From Deltaproteobacteria bacterium (GTDB lineage: Bacteria; Desulfobacterota; Desulfomonilia; UBA1062): 36,221 nt of DNA. Both the position numbers and the translations under genes were made by a program. The number at the start of each line of letters is the position of its first letter. Position 1 is the first letter of the stretch. The DNA is taken from the NCBI GenBank assembly GCA_029547185.1, contig JAKPPU010000102.1, positions 1-36,221 on the forward strand. Direction: 5' to 3'. Below, piece by piece: positions 25,717 to 34,492 of the stretch. The notes under the pieces are model-generated. The model worked only from the letters and a program-made list of their open reading frames with translations. It was not told the origin of the DNA and ran no database searches.

Positions 25717-28248
25717 TCAAGGTGAAGTGTTCAATCGGGGTATTTTTATCACTTCCTCGATTCCCTCGAGCAACTCTCTCTGGGAGCTTTCATTCATGAT
25801 CTTTTCTCCGCTCGAGTCTACGATGTAATAGACCAAGGAGAAGAGGTCCGAGCTCTTCGAGAGAAAGGCCCTGTGGATGTCGTGGCCGAAAGCGCTTATC
25901 TTCTTTGAGATGTCATGGACGAGCCCGATTCTCTCTTGTGCCCGTATATCGATTATGGTGAAAAAGTCCGAGGAGTCGTTGTCGATCGAAATCGCGTCCT
26001 TTGCGGGAGAGGGAACAGGCTCCGGCTCACTGGTCTTGAGCGCCCTGGTTTTCATGAGCCTTGAGCCCATGTCGCTTTTGCCCGAGAGGAATTCTCTGAG
26101 CTGGCGTTCGATGGCATGCCAGTCCTTATAGTCCTTCCACGGCGGCAGGACCTTGAACGTGTCCACGGCAGTCCCGTCATACCAGGTGAAGATATTCGCG
26201 GATATGATCTCTATCCTGTTTATTGCGAGCATTCCGGTGATCAGCGCGAACAAGCCGGGTCTGTCCCGTGCAATGATGGTGAGCAGGGTATGATTCTTCC
26301 TGTGCGCCGTCTCTATCCGCACATCATCCATACCCGAAAGGCACAAGCTCAACGAGACATGCCTCTTGATGTCGCTGATGTCGGAGGAGAGTACATACGC
26401 CTGGGGCAGGGCCCAGAGACGGCCGGAGAGAAGGGAGCCCTCCTCGGCCTGCTCCTGACGTATGAGCTCGCTCCACTTCATCTCGAGGCAGTTGGCATTT
26501 CTTCGGTCCTTGAGGATACCCTTCTCGAGGATGTTGAGCGTTCGCGTATAGAGCTCCCGGAAGAGAGAGGCCTTCCATTCGTTCCAGGCATTGGGTCCGG
26601 TTGCCTTTGTATCCGCCACGGTAAGAAGGTAAAGCATGGAGAGTTTTTCAATGCTGCCCATCTTCTGTGCAAGGTCGAGGATGACCTTTTCCTCCGAAAG
26701 ATCACGCCTCGTGGCGATATCAGCCAGGAGCAGATGATTCCTTACCAGGAAAACAGCCAGCTCGGTCCGGGCCTTGTCGAACCCGAACCGGCCGGCAATG
26801 GGCCTGATTATTTCCACCCCGACAGCGGCATGCGGCCTGCCGAAGCCTTTGCCGATATCATGGAGAAAGGAACTCAGGTAGAGGGCTTCCCTGTCCGCGA
26901 CCCGATCGAAGACATCTGGCTCGCTCTTTTCGAGGCGCTTCAGCTCGCTTACGGTATGGATACTGTGGAGGTCGACGGTATGAGTATGGTAGACATCGAA
27001 GATCGTTTTCCCCTTGATAGAGGTGAACTCCGGTATGAGCCGTTCGATGACCCCGGTTTCCAGCATGCCGATGAGGGCCTTCTCCGCACCCGGCGACCGA
27101 AATATCCGAAGGAACATCCCGCATGCCTCCCGGTTCTCGTGGAGGGATGCTGATTTTCTGGCCAGGTCCCTGATCTGGGACCTGGCGGCGATGGCAAGGC
27201 CAAGCCCCTTTTCGGCAAGGTGGGAAAAGGCCTTCAGCATCAGGAGCGGATCTTCTTTCAGGTCGTCGGGTCGGGAGAAAGACAGAAGCCCGGAGGATAC
27301 GATGAAATGATTGTCGATCATTCTGCGGGAACGGAGATATCCCCATCCCCTGGGCTGGGTCAACTGCATGAGCAGCCCGTCGGAAACCGAGCGCACGGTC
27401 AAGGCCCGTGTGTGGAAATCCTTCAGGAAGGCTTCCACCGGGCTCTCGCCGCCTGCGGCCGAATATCCCATCTCTGCAGCGAGCAGCTCCTGATATTCGA
27501 GGTGCATCCGGTCGGTTTTTCTCCCTGTAAGCCTGTGGAGCAGGAACCTGGCCCTTATCAGGAAATCTGCCGTTGCCCGGAGCTCTTCGAAGTCGGCTTT
27601 TTCAATAGGCGATCCGCCGCTTCCCTGTTCTCTCCTCAAGATTTCCGCAGCCCACAGTATACCCTGATAGTCACGCAGACCTCCATGGCCTTCCTTGATG
27701 TGAGGTTCGAGGAAGTAAACGGAATCCCCATATTTTTCATGCCTCTTTCGCGTATGGAAGGCGAGCTCGGAGATGAATTTCCTGCTGTTGTTCAGATGTC
27801 TGCTCGATGCAAATCTCTCGGCAAATTCCCTGAACGTGCGTTTAGAACCACAGACAAAGCGTGCATCGATGAGCGACGTCCTGAAAAAGAAATCGCTCTT
27901 TGCATCGGAGACGGCCTGCCTTATTGTTCTGACACTGTAGCTTGCGCTGAATCCCTCGTCCCACAGGGGATAGAGAGTCTCCTTGAGCATTTTCTCAATC
28001 TCGTGGGGCGAGGTGCTTCTATCCATGATAAAGAGGATGTCCAGATCAGAGAACGGGCAGAGCTCCCGTCTTCCATATCCTCCGAGGGCTGCAATGGACC
28101 AGGTGTCATACCTCTTGAGACAGCATGAATTGAACAGGGAGGTAATGCCCAGGTCCGCCTGGTCACTGAGCTCCCCGGCAAGAGCAAATCCCCCCTTCGT
28201 TCCGTCGGGTTTTCGTTGGGGCTTCCAGTGCACCTCTTGTTTTTTCAT
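25717..28248 (-). CDS. glnD: [Protein-PII] uridylyltransferase/uridylyl-removing enzyme GlnD
   Basis: The 843-residue bifunctional enzyme modifies PII according to the glutamine level. Nucleotidyltransferase motif [17 protein letters not shown] lies at about residues 54-70. The HD domain (about 415-530) has [12 protein letters not shown] and [10 protein letters not shown] with the metal-binding His-Asp pair. Two ACT domains end the protein (about 655-730 and 765-835), containing [16 protein letters not shown] and [17 protein letters not shown]; these bind glutamine. E. coli GlnD has 890 residues, so length is normal. No clear ribosome site precedes the ATG. It transcribes away from the nitrogen-assimilation block that starts 400 bases away, and probably leads an operon with hisF. 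Confidence 0.95.
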   Translation of the reverse strand: MKKQEVHWKPQRKPDGTKGGFALAGELSDQADLGITSLFNSCCLKRYDTWSIAALGGYGRRELCPFSDLDILFIMDRSTSPHEIEKMLKETLYPLWDEGFSASYSVRTIRQAVSDAKSDFFFRTSLIDARFVCGSKRTFREFAERFASSRHLNNSRKFISELAFHTRKRHEKYGDSVYFLEPHIKEGHGGLRDYQGILWAAEILRREQGSGGSPIEKADFEELRATADFLIRARFLLHRLTGRKTDRMHLEYQELLAAEMGYSAAGGESPVEAFLKDFHTRALTVRSVSDGLLMQLTQPRGWGYLRSRRMIDNHFIVSSGLLSFSRPDDLKEDPLLMLKAFSHLAEKGLGLAIAARSQIRDLARKSASLHENREACGMFLRIFRSPGAEKALIGMLETGVIERLIPEFTSIKGKTIFDVYHTHTVDLHSIHTVSELKRLEKSEPDVFDRVADREALYLSSFLHDIGKGFGRPHAAVGVEIIRPIAGRFGFDKARTELAVFLVRNHLLLADIATRRDLSEEKVILDLAQKMGSIEKLSMLYLLTVADTKATGPNAWNEWKASLFRELYTRTLNILEKGILKDRRNANCLEMKWSELIRQEQAEEGSLLSGRLWALPQAYVLSSDISDIKRHVSLSLCLSGMDDVRIETAHRKNHTLLTIIARDRPGLFALITGMLAINRIEIISANIFTWYDGTAVDTFKVLPPWKDYKDWHAIERQLREFLSGKSDMGSRLMKTRALKTSEPEPVPSPAKDAISIDNDSSDFFTIIDIRAQERIGLVHDISKKISAFGHDIHRAFLSKSSDLFSLVYYIVDSSGEKIMNESSQRELLEGIEEVIKIPRLNTSP

Positions 28249-28528
28249 ACGATCATCATCTCTTCAAGCTCAACAGCCTCTTTCTCTGTTCCCGATTCTC
28301 CTGCACGGTCTGCACGACCCCTTCCAAGGGAATGGCGGCGATCACCCGACGCTGTCATGTACTATCGAAGCATACTGAGCAAAGGGAATGCCATGTGGGC
28401 AATCTATGGAAATAATGGATGACACTTGCCTGTAAGCCCTTATGCAAATAACAAAATTGAATAAGTCTGCAAATTAGATGATAAATATGTTGAAAATATA
28501 ATGAATGGTTCAATAATGAGACTATCAA
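28249..28528. other. Divergent intergenic region glnD to PEP-binding-domain gene
   Basis: No gene is supported. The half near glnD is GC-rich and carries a doubled CTGCACG (about 28301-28316). The half near the plus-strand gene is AT-rich and leads into a sigma-54 promoter. A short dyad TGCC-N5-GGCA at 28389-28401 sits about 150 bases upstream of that promoter and could be an activator site; this is weak. I could not place a convincing glnD promoter. Confidence 0.4.
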
Positions 28529-28544
28529 TGGTATACGGATTGCA
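28529..28544 (+). promoter_or_regulatory. Possible sigma-54 promoter before the PEP/pyruvate-binding-domain gene
   Basis: TGGTAT-ACGGA-TTGCA keeps the invariant GG (28530-28531) and GC (28542-28543) 10 bases apart; the -12 half is a perfect TTGCA and the -24 half matches 4 of 6. Start near 28555 would leave a leader of about 100 bases to the ATG at 28656. Confidence 0.5.
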
Positions 28545-28655
28545 AAAAGGAGCAGGGATAATTCAGATCGTATTCTGATCTCCGGTTCTGAGATTGTGCA
28601 GAAGGAGAGGCAAAATACAAAATTGTAGAGCGGAACTGGAGAAAGGGAGAAGCAG

Positions 28656-31268
28656 ATGAAATCGCTGAGCCATGTGAGCACCGGCATCGAGGGGCTCGAT
28701 ACCGTAATCGATTACCTGCGACTCGGAGACAACGTTGTCTGGCAGGTCGACCATATTAAGGATTATAAGGACATTGTCAGGCCGTTCGTGGACAGGGCAA
28801 TCAAAGACAACCACAAGGTCATCTACATGCGCTTTGCCCAGCACGAGCCGCTCCTCGAGCCGAGAGACAAGCTGATCATCCATCATCTCGATTCGAGCGA
28901 GGGCTTCGAGTCGTTTTCCACGAAGGTGCACACGATTATCACCGAGGCGGGCGAGGGGGCCTTCTATGTATTCGACAGCCTCTCCGACCTTCTTTCCGCA
29001 TGGGCCACGGACCTCATGATCGGAAACTTCTTCCTCATCACCTGTCCGTACCTGTTCGAGCTCAAGACCATCGCCTACTTCGCCCTCGTCAGAAACCGAC
29101 ATTCGTACGCGACTGTAGCGCGGATCAGGGAGACGACGCAGGTCCTGCTCGATACCTACAATTGCGATAACCCTGCCTACTGCGGAAACAACTTCTACGT
29201 GCAGCCGCTCAAGGTGTGGAAGCGGTATTCCCCCACGATGTTCCTTCCCCATCTGGAAAAAGGGGACAAGTTCATTCCCGTTACCAACAGCCTTGATGCA
29301 TCGATGCTCTTTCAGCACATGTCGAGGTTTACCGAGAGCGGAAGGAGAAACCTCGATTACTGGGACAGGCTCTTCATGAAGGCCGAGGACCTGGTCTCCG
29401 GGAATGCAGATCCGGAGAAGAAGAGGGGCATGATCGATCAGATCTGCGAGATCATGATTACGAGGGATCCCAGGATGGCTTCCCTCGTCAAGAAGCACAT
29501 CACCCTCGAGGACCTGCTCGACATCAAGGCGCGTCTCATAGGATCGGGATTCATCGGAGGCAAGACCGTGGGTCTGCTTCTCTCCCGCAAGCTCCTCTCC
29601 AAAGACAAGTCCATAGACTGGATCGATTATCTGGAGCCTCACGACTCCTTCTACATCGGCTCGGACGTGTTCTACTCGTATCTCGTCAACAACGGCTGCT
29701 GGAAGCTCCGAATGGACCAGAAGACGAACGATGGCTACTTCACCGTGGCGCCGGTTCTGGCAGACAGGATTCTCCACGGGGCCTTCCCCGACGACATCAA
29801 AGAGCACTTCTACCAGATCATCGAGTATTTCGGTCAGTCACCCATCATCGTGCGCTCCAGCTCGCTTCTCGAAGACTCGTTCGGGAACGCGTTTGCCGGC
29901 AAGTACGAGAGCATATTCTGCGCAAACCAGGGATCGCCGGAAGAGCGCTATGCCAAGTTCGAAGAGGCTGTCAAAAAGATCTTCGCCAGCACCATGGACG
30001 AGGATGCCCTCATCTATCGCAGACAGCGCGGCCTTGAGTTCGACGACGAGCAGATGGCTCTCCTGGTGCAGCGCGTGTCAGGGTCGTACCGCAAACACTA
30101 CTTTTTCCCGGATATCGGCGGGGTGGGGGTTTCCTACAACACCTTCGTCTGGAAGCAGGGTATGGACCCGGAAGCCGGGATGCTCAGGATGGTCCTCGGA
30201 TTGGGAACCAGGGCCGTCGACAGGGTCGAGGGGGACTACCCCCGCCTCGTTGCCCTCGACGACCCTCTCACCAGGCCTTTTTCCGGAATCGATGACCTGC
30301 GGACCTTTTCCCAGCACAGCGTGGATGTGATCAATACGAGGGACAACGTCCTGCAGACGTCTTCCTTCAACGAGCTCCTGCGGCAGGGAATCGACATCCC
30401 CCTCGACAGTGTCGCCGTTCTCGATGACGAGGTGACGCAAAGGCTGAGGGAGTACGGCAAGAAGGATCAGGAGGTCTGGCTCATCACCTTTGACGAGCTT
30501 CTTTCGAACACCCGGTTTCCGTCGCTCATGCATTCGATGATGAAAATCCTGGAGAAACAGTACGATTATCCGGTCGACATCGAGTTCACGGTAAACTTCA
30601 CGGATACGAACAGCTTCCGGATAAACCTTGTCCAGTGCCGTCCGCTCCAGACCATAGGCGAGGAAAAGCCCATAGAATTCCCCGAGCACGTGGATGATGA
30701 AAGGGTCCTTTTCCGGATGGGCGGAAACTTCATGGGCGGGAGCATCTCCCAGTCCATCGACCGCATCATCTATGTGGAGCCCAAGGCATACATCGATCTG
30801 CCGCTCCAGGAGAAGTACAATATCGCTGGCGTCGTGGGCAGGCTGAACAGGCTGGTCGAAAACAGGGAAGAGCTTTCCGTCATGCTGCTCGGACCGGGAA
30901 GGTGGGGAACGACGACGCCTTCACTCGGGGTGCCGGTGCACTTTTCCGAGATAAGCAACATGAGGGTGCTGGGCGAGATCGGCTTCATTGAAGGCAACCT
31001 CATGCCCGAGCTCTCGTACGGCACGCACTTTTTCCAGGATCTCGTCGAGAACAGGATATTCTTCGTGGCCGTATTCCCCTGGAGGGAGGGTGTTTTCCTC
31101 AATCCCTCATGGAACCGGGAACTTTCCAATATTCTTCCCGACCTCCTGCCCGAAGAGGAGCGATATCGAGAAGTCGTGAAGGTCTACGATGTCGGAAACA
31201 GAGGGTTCAGGATCATCGGCGATGTGGTCCGGCAGAAGGTGATAAGCTATTGGGAAGGGAAGGACTAA
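28656..31268 (+). CDS. PEP/pyruvate-binding (PPDK N-terminal, ATP-grasp) protein with a KaiC-like N-terminal domain
   Basis: The 870-residue protein has three parts. Residues 1 to about 200 begin STGIEGLDTVIDYLRLGDNVVW, resembling the RecA/KaiC/RAD55 ATPase start, but I see no Walker A P-loop, so it looks degenerate. About 295-670 is the PPDK/PEP-synthase ATP-binding domain with GFIGGKTVGLLL and IIVRSSSLLEDSFGNAFAGKYES (about 396-418), ending in CRPLQ. About 680-870 is a C-terminal domain with LLGPGRWGTTTPSLGVPV and YGTHFFQDLVENR. The phosphohistidine swivel and PEP-barrel domains of real PPDK or PEP synthase are absent, so it is not a complete dikinase. A GGGAG site 6 bases before the ATG supports the start. 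It is followed by a sigma-54 activator and glutamate synthase genes, so a role in nitrogen-carbon control is inferred. Confidence 0.85.
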   Translation: MKSLSHVSTGIEGLDTVIDYLRLGDNVVWQVDHIKDYKDIVRPFVDRAIKDNHKVIYMRFAQHEPLLEPRDKLIIHHLDSSEGFESFSTKVHTIITEAGEGAFYVFDSLSDLLSAWATDLMIGNFFLITCPYLFELKTIAYFALVRNRHSYATVARIRETTQVLLDTYNCDNPAYCGNNFYVQPLKVWKRYSPTMFLPHLEKGDKFIPVTNSLDASMLFQHMSRFTESGRRNLDYWDRLFMKAEDLVSGNADPEKKRGMIDQICEIMITRDPRMASLVKKHITLEDLLDIKARLIGSGFIGGKTVGLLLSRKLLSKDKSIDWIDYLEPHDSFYIGSDVFYSYLVNNGCWKLRMDQKTNDGYFTVAPVLADRILHGAFPDDIKEHFYQIIEYFGQSPIIVRSSSLLEDSFGNAFAGKYESIFCANQGSPEERYAKFEEAVKKIFASTMDEDALIYRRQRGLEFDDEQMALLVQRVSGSYRKHYFFPDIGGVGVSYNTFVWKQGMDPEAGMLRMVLGLGTRAVDRVEGDYPRLVALDDPLTRPFSGIDDLRTFSQHSVDVINTRDNVLQTSSFNELLRQGIDIPLDSVAVLDDEVTQRLREYGKKDQEVWLITFDELLSNTRFPSLMHSMMKILEKQYDYPVDIEFTVNFTDTNSFRINLVQCRPLQTIGEEKPIEFPEHVDDERVLFRMGGNFMGGSISQSIDRIIYVEPKAYIDLPLQEKYNIAGVVGRLNRLVENREELSVMLLGPGRWGTTTPSLGVPVHFSEISNMRVLGEIGFIEGNLMPELSYGTHFFQDLVENRIFFVAVFPWREGVFLNPSWNRELSNILPDLLPEEERYREVVKVYDVGNRGFRIIGDVVRQKVISYWEGKD

Positions 31269-31319
31269 GCTGTATCATGCTGAATTCGATGGAGAAATTA
31301 TCGGCAAATGACGAATATA

Positions 31320-31351
31320 AGGCCATGAGAGCTTCAGCGGCTGAATGGCCT
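31320..31351 (+). repeat. Hairpin abutting the ribosome binding site of the sigma-54 activator gene
   Basis: Arms AGGCCA (31320-31325) and TGGCCT (31346-31351) plus inner arms TTCAGC (31333-31338) and GCTGAA (31340-31345) can form a bulged stem that ends right beside the GGAGG site at 31352-31356. It may affect translation or RNA stability. Confidence 0.4.
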
Positions 31352-31365
31352 GGAGGAAGGCAGAC

Positions 31366-32886
31366 ATGAGTTCTTTTTTGTACGATGATCTCGAGGTTCT
31401 CAACAATCTGGCCCAGATCCTGGCAACACCTCTCGATCTGAGGGAACAGCTCGAGCAGGTGCTCAAGACCCTGAGCGAGCAGACCGGAATGGACCGCGGC
31501 ATGATCTCGATCCTTGACCGGGACACGGGCGAGGCCATCCTCGACCTGGCGCACGGCGTCGATATCGAAGGCCTCGACATCACCTACAAGCCGGGAGAAG
31601 GCATCACCGGCCAGGTGGCCCAGACCGGAAAGCCCATGGTCATCGCAAATCTCGGCAAGGAAGAGCACTTCCTCGACCGTACCGGGGCCCGCAGGTTTCT
31701 CGACCGATCGGAGCTGTCCTTCCTCTGCGTTCCCATCATGTATGACGGCCGTGTGGTGGGCGTCCTCTCGGCAGATAAGGTCGCCCATCAGGTTGACAAC
31801 CAGGACTACGAGATTCAGTTCCTCTCCGAGGTGGCGGGCCTCATCGCCAAAGCGGTTCACATGAGGTCCATAGAAGAGGAGAACCGGCGTCTGAGGAATC
31901 TCCTCGGCCGCTCGCAGCGTCCTTCTTCGGAGATGGTGGGGAACTCGAACCGCATGAAGGACATCTTCGGGCTCATCTCACAGGTAGCGGACTCGAACAC
32001 CACGGTCCTGATACACGGAGAGACAGGCACGGGCAAAGAGCTCGTCGCACGGTCCATCCACAGGAACTCCCCGAGGTCGGGCGGGCCTTTCGTCGAGGTG
32101 AACTGCGCTGCCATGCCCGATACCCTGATCGAGAGCGAGCTGTTCGGGCATGAGAAGGGCGCGTTCACCGGAGCGGTCCAGAAAAGGCGCGGCCGATTTG
32201 AAGAGGCTCACGGCGGCACCATATTCCTCGACGAGGTCGGGGAGCTCTCACCCCTTGCCCAGGCAAAACTGCTGCGGGTCATCCAGGAGCGCCAGTTCCA
32301 GCCTCTGGGCACCACGCGTGTCGTCAAGGTGAACGTGCGCATCGTGGCCGCCACCAACAGAGACCTCGATCAGGACGTAGCGTCGGGGCGCTTCCGGTCG
32401 GACCTCTATTACCGGCTGAACGTATTCCCCATCTATATGCCTTCCCTGCGCGAGAGAGGAAGCGATATCCTGCTCTTGGCCGACCACTTCGTGGAAAAGT
32501 ATGCAAAGCAGTTCAAGAAGAACGTCAAGAGGATCTCGACTCCGGCCATAGACTCCCTCCTCGCGTACCACTGGCCCGGCAATGTCCGGGAGCTCGAGAA
32601 CTGCATGGAGCGGGCAGTGCTCCTCACGAACGGCGACACCGTGGACAGCATCCACCTTCCGCCTTCTCTCCAGATGAAGGTGATGACGCCGGAGAAAAAG
32701 AAGCAGGGAAAGCTTTCGAGCCTCGTCAGCGCGTACGAGCGCTCACTCATCGTCGATGCCCTGAAGGACGCAAAAGGCAATCAGAGCCAGGCCGCCCGCA
32801 TCCTCGGCACGACGAAGCGCATCATTCAGTACAAGATCGAAAACTACGGGATCGACGTCAAGAGGTTCAAGAACAAGAAGATCTGA
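31366..32886 (+). CDS. Sigma-54-dependent transcriptional activator, NifA-like (GAF-AAA-Fis)
   Basis: The 506-residue regulator has an N-terminal GAF sensor (about 10-170), a sigma-54 AAA+ domain (about 195-430) with Walker A GETGTGKE (about 218-225), the sigma-54 contact loop GAFTGA (about 264-269) and Walker B GGTIFLDEVGEL, and a Fis-type helix-turn-helix at the end (NQSQAARILGTTKRIIQYKI). The architecture equals NifA. The Cys cluster of oxygen-sensitive NifA after the AAA domain is not present. No nif genes are in the window, so the regulated genes are more likely its neighbours, which carry sigma-54 promoters. GGAGG is 9 bases before the ATG at 31366; it sits between the PEP-binding-domain gene and the gltB group. 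Confidence 0.92.
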   Translation: MSSFLYDDLEVLNNLAQILATPLDLREQLEQVLKTLSEQTGMDRGMISILDRDTGEAILDLAHGVDIEGLDITYKPGEGITGQVAQTGKPMVIANLGKEEHFLDRTGARRFLDRSELSFLCVPIMYDGRVVGVLSADKVAHQVDNQDYEIQFLSEVAGLIAKAVHMRSIEEENRRLRNLLGRSQRPSSEMVGNSNRMKDIFGLISQVADSNTTVLIHGETGTGKELVARSIHRNSPRSGGPFVEVNCAAMPDTLIESELFGHEKGAFTGAVQKRRGRFEEAHGGTIFLDEVGELSPLAQAKLLRVIQERQFQPLGTTRVVKVNVRIVAATNRDLDQDVASGRFRSDLYYRLNVFPIYMPSLRERGSDILLLADHFVEKYAKQFKKNVKRISTPAIDSLLAYHWPGNVRELENCMERAVLLTNGDTVDSIHLPPSLQMKVMTPEKKKQGKLSSLVSAYERSLIVDALKDAKGNQSQAARILGTTKRIIQYKIENYGIDVKRFKNKKI

Positions 32887-33142
32887 CCCTCCCGTTTCGA
32901 GGCAAACCCCGCTGCCCTCGCCCTGGAATGACGACAGGCCTTCTCCTGCCGGGTGAACAATGATGTGCCTTTGTCCCGGGTCCGGGGGAGCGGGCGGGAT
33001 CATGGGCCCGCTCACATCCATAACAGACAGCGTTGCTCTTTTTCTGTAATGATTCAGGGCTTTTTCCCCTGTGAACGGAAAGAATGCCGCAGGGATACCT
33101 GCGGGAAACCATAGATGGATGAGCCTGAAAGTGGTGCAAAAA
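32887..33142. other. Intergenic region after the activator gene
   Basis: No gene is supported. A strong hairpin with GAGCGGGC/GCCCGCTC arms (32988-32995 and 33006-33013, 10-base loop) has no T run after it, so it is at best a weak terminator. The rest is plain until the activator-type dyad at 33143. Some reverse-strand open frames cross it but show no family. Confidence 0.45.
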
Positions 33143-33167
33143 TGTCCGAAAAGACTCCAATCGGACA
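33143..33167. promoter_or_regulatory. Dyad TGTCCGA-N11-TCGGACA, likely activator site
   Basis: Perfect 7-base arms are separated by 11 bases and centred about 178 bases upstream of the expected start of the sigma-54 promoter at 33307. Its outer bases read TGT and ACA as in NifA sites, but the classic site is TGT-N10-ACA and this spacing is longer. The neighbouring NifA-like regulator is the obvious candidate to bind it. Confidence 0.45.
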
Positions 33168-33306
33168 ATATTGGGAAACCGATCGCCAGTCAATGCGGAT
33201 ACGATGATTCGCCTGATTCCGGATGACCGAGGGAGAAGTCTACTAACTCTAAGAATCTACAAGCTTATTGCCTATCAGAATTTATGGGAAACCGCAGAGC
33301 GGATGG

Positions 33307-33322
33307 TGGCATGAATTTCGCT
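33307..33322 (+). promoter_or_regulatory. Predicted sigma-54 promoter of the split glutamate synthase
   Basis: TGGCAT-GAATT-TCGCT has GG (33308-33309) and GC (33320-33321) exactly 10 bases apart; -24 matches 5 of 6 and -12 matches 4 of 5. The start would be near 33333, only about 30 bases before the ATG, leaving room for the AAGGAGG site. Confidence 0.6.
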
Positions 33323-33361
33323 CTGGTGAGAAGAGTCAGGTTGCAAGGAGGAAAACACAGT

Positions 33362-34492
33362 ATGTGCCGCCTATTTGCCATAACGAGCGAAGAGCCTCTC
33401 TCTCCCATGGTGGCAATCCGCGCACTGGATGTCATGAAAGAAGGCCACGACGGATCCGGGGTGGGCCTGTTCATGACCGACCTCGGGGGTGACCTCGAGC
33501 CTTTCAAAGGCTCTCCCATTCTCTCCGGCATCTTTTCCCATGAGGGGATCAAGAAGCTCGACCGGTATATGATGGAAATCGGCTTTCTCACAAAGTTCAA
33601 ATTCTCGATCCGACCTTCAAAGGAGCCACCTGCCGGAACCCCGAAGCGCGACGTCTATCTCATCAGGGTCTATGAATATCCCTATGACTGGGAAGGCCTC
33701 CCCGAGCCGGAAATCATGAACCGCCTCCTGAAGATCAGGATCGACCTGCGCAGGCTCGGCGAGGAAGACGAGTCCATGATGGTCTTCTCGTTCTGGCCCG
33801 ATGTGATCATGATCAAAGAGGTTGGCGACCCCATGGAGATAGCACAGTATCTCGGTCTGGACCGCAAGGGCCTCAAGGCGCGGATCATCCTCGCCCAGGG
33901 CAGGCAGAACACGAATTACGCCATTACGCTCTATGCCTGCCACCCGTTCTTTCTCCAGGGATTCGCGACCATGACCAACGGCGAAAACACCGCATTCGCC
34001 CCTAACCGGGAGTATCTCATGTCGCGGGGTTTTCCCGGCTACGCAGGATACCAGTCCGACTCGGAGATATTCACGCATATCCTGCACTACACCGTGAACG
34101 GGCTGGGACTGGGAATCGATGCCTACAAGCACATCATCACCCCGCTCAAGGACGAAGAGCTCGTCAGGCACCCCGACCGTGTGTTCCTGAGGAACCTCAA
34201 GCACAGCTGCCGGTTCCTCACCATCGACGGGCCCAACTGCGTGATCGGCTGCCTGCCGGACAAGACTGTCTTCATCGTGCAGGACAGCAAGAAGCTCAGG
34301 CCCGGGGTCGTCGGAGGCAAGCCGGGAATGTTCGCTTTCTCATCCGAGATGTGCGGACTCGAAGAGGCCATAACGTACCGGGAAAAGAACTACGAATTCC
34401 AGCCCATGAAGTATGACGTGGCGTATGTCGATGCTTCGCGGATGGAGGTAAAGAGGTGGAGCCAGTGGGAGAACTGCACCCATCACGCTTAA
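33362..34492 (+). CDS. Glutamate synthase glutaminase subunit (class II amidotransferase domain)
   Basis: The 376-residue protein starts MCRLFAITSEEP, so Cys2 is the N-terminal nucleophile after removal of Met. It has the class II motifs EGHDGSGVGLF and MTNGENTAF and the channel-like YQSDSEIFTHIL. It corresponds to the glutaminase domain of glutamate synthase large chain, here a separate gene, as in archaea and some anaerobes. AAGGAGG lies 10 bases before ATG 33362; the frame is open upstream to 33284 but the Cys nucleophile must follow the start Met. Its end overlaps the next gene by 37 bases, so they are translated together. Confidence 0.9.
   Translation: MCRLFAITSEEPLSPMVAIRALDVMKEGHDGSGVGLFMTDLGGDLEPFKGSPILSGIFSHEGIKKLDRYMMEIGFLTKFKFSIRPSKEPPAGTPKRDVYLIRVYEYPYDWEGLPEPEIMNRLLKIRIDLRRLGEEDESMMVFSFWPDVIMIKEVGDPMEIAQYLGLDRKGLKARIILAQGRQNTNYAITLYACHPFFLQGFATMTNGENTAFAPNREYLMSRGFPGYAGYQSDSEIFTHILHYTVNGLGLGIDAYKHIITPLKDEELVRHPDRVFLRNLKHSCRFLTIDGPNCVIGCLPDKTVFIVQDSKKLRPGVVGGKPGMFAFSSEMCGLEEAITYREKNYEFQPMKYDVAYVDASRMEVKRWSQWENCTHHA

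Noticed and set aside
28311..28326. Minus-strand GG-N10-GC match that could be a sigma-54 promoter for glnD
   Set aside because: TGGAAG-N5-GTGCA keeps only the invariant bases and has a poor -12 half; such matches are expected by chance.
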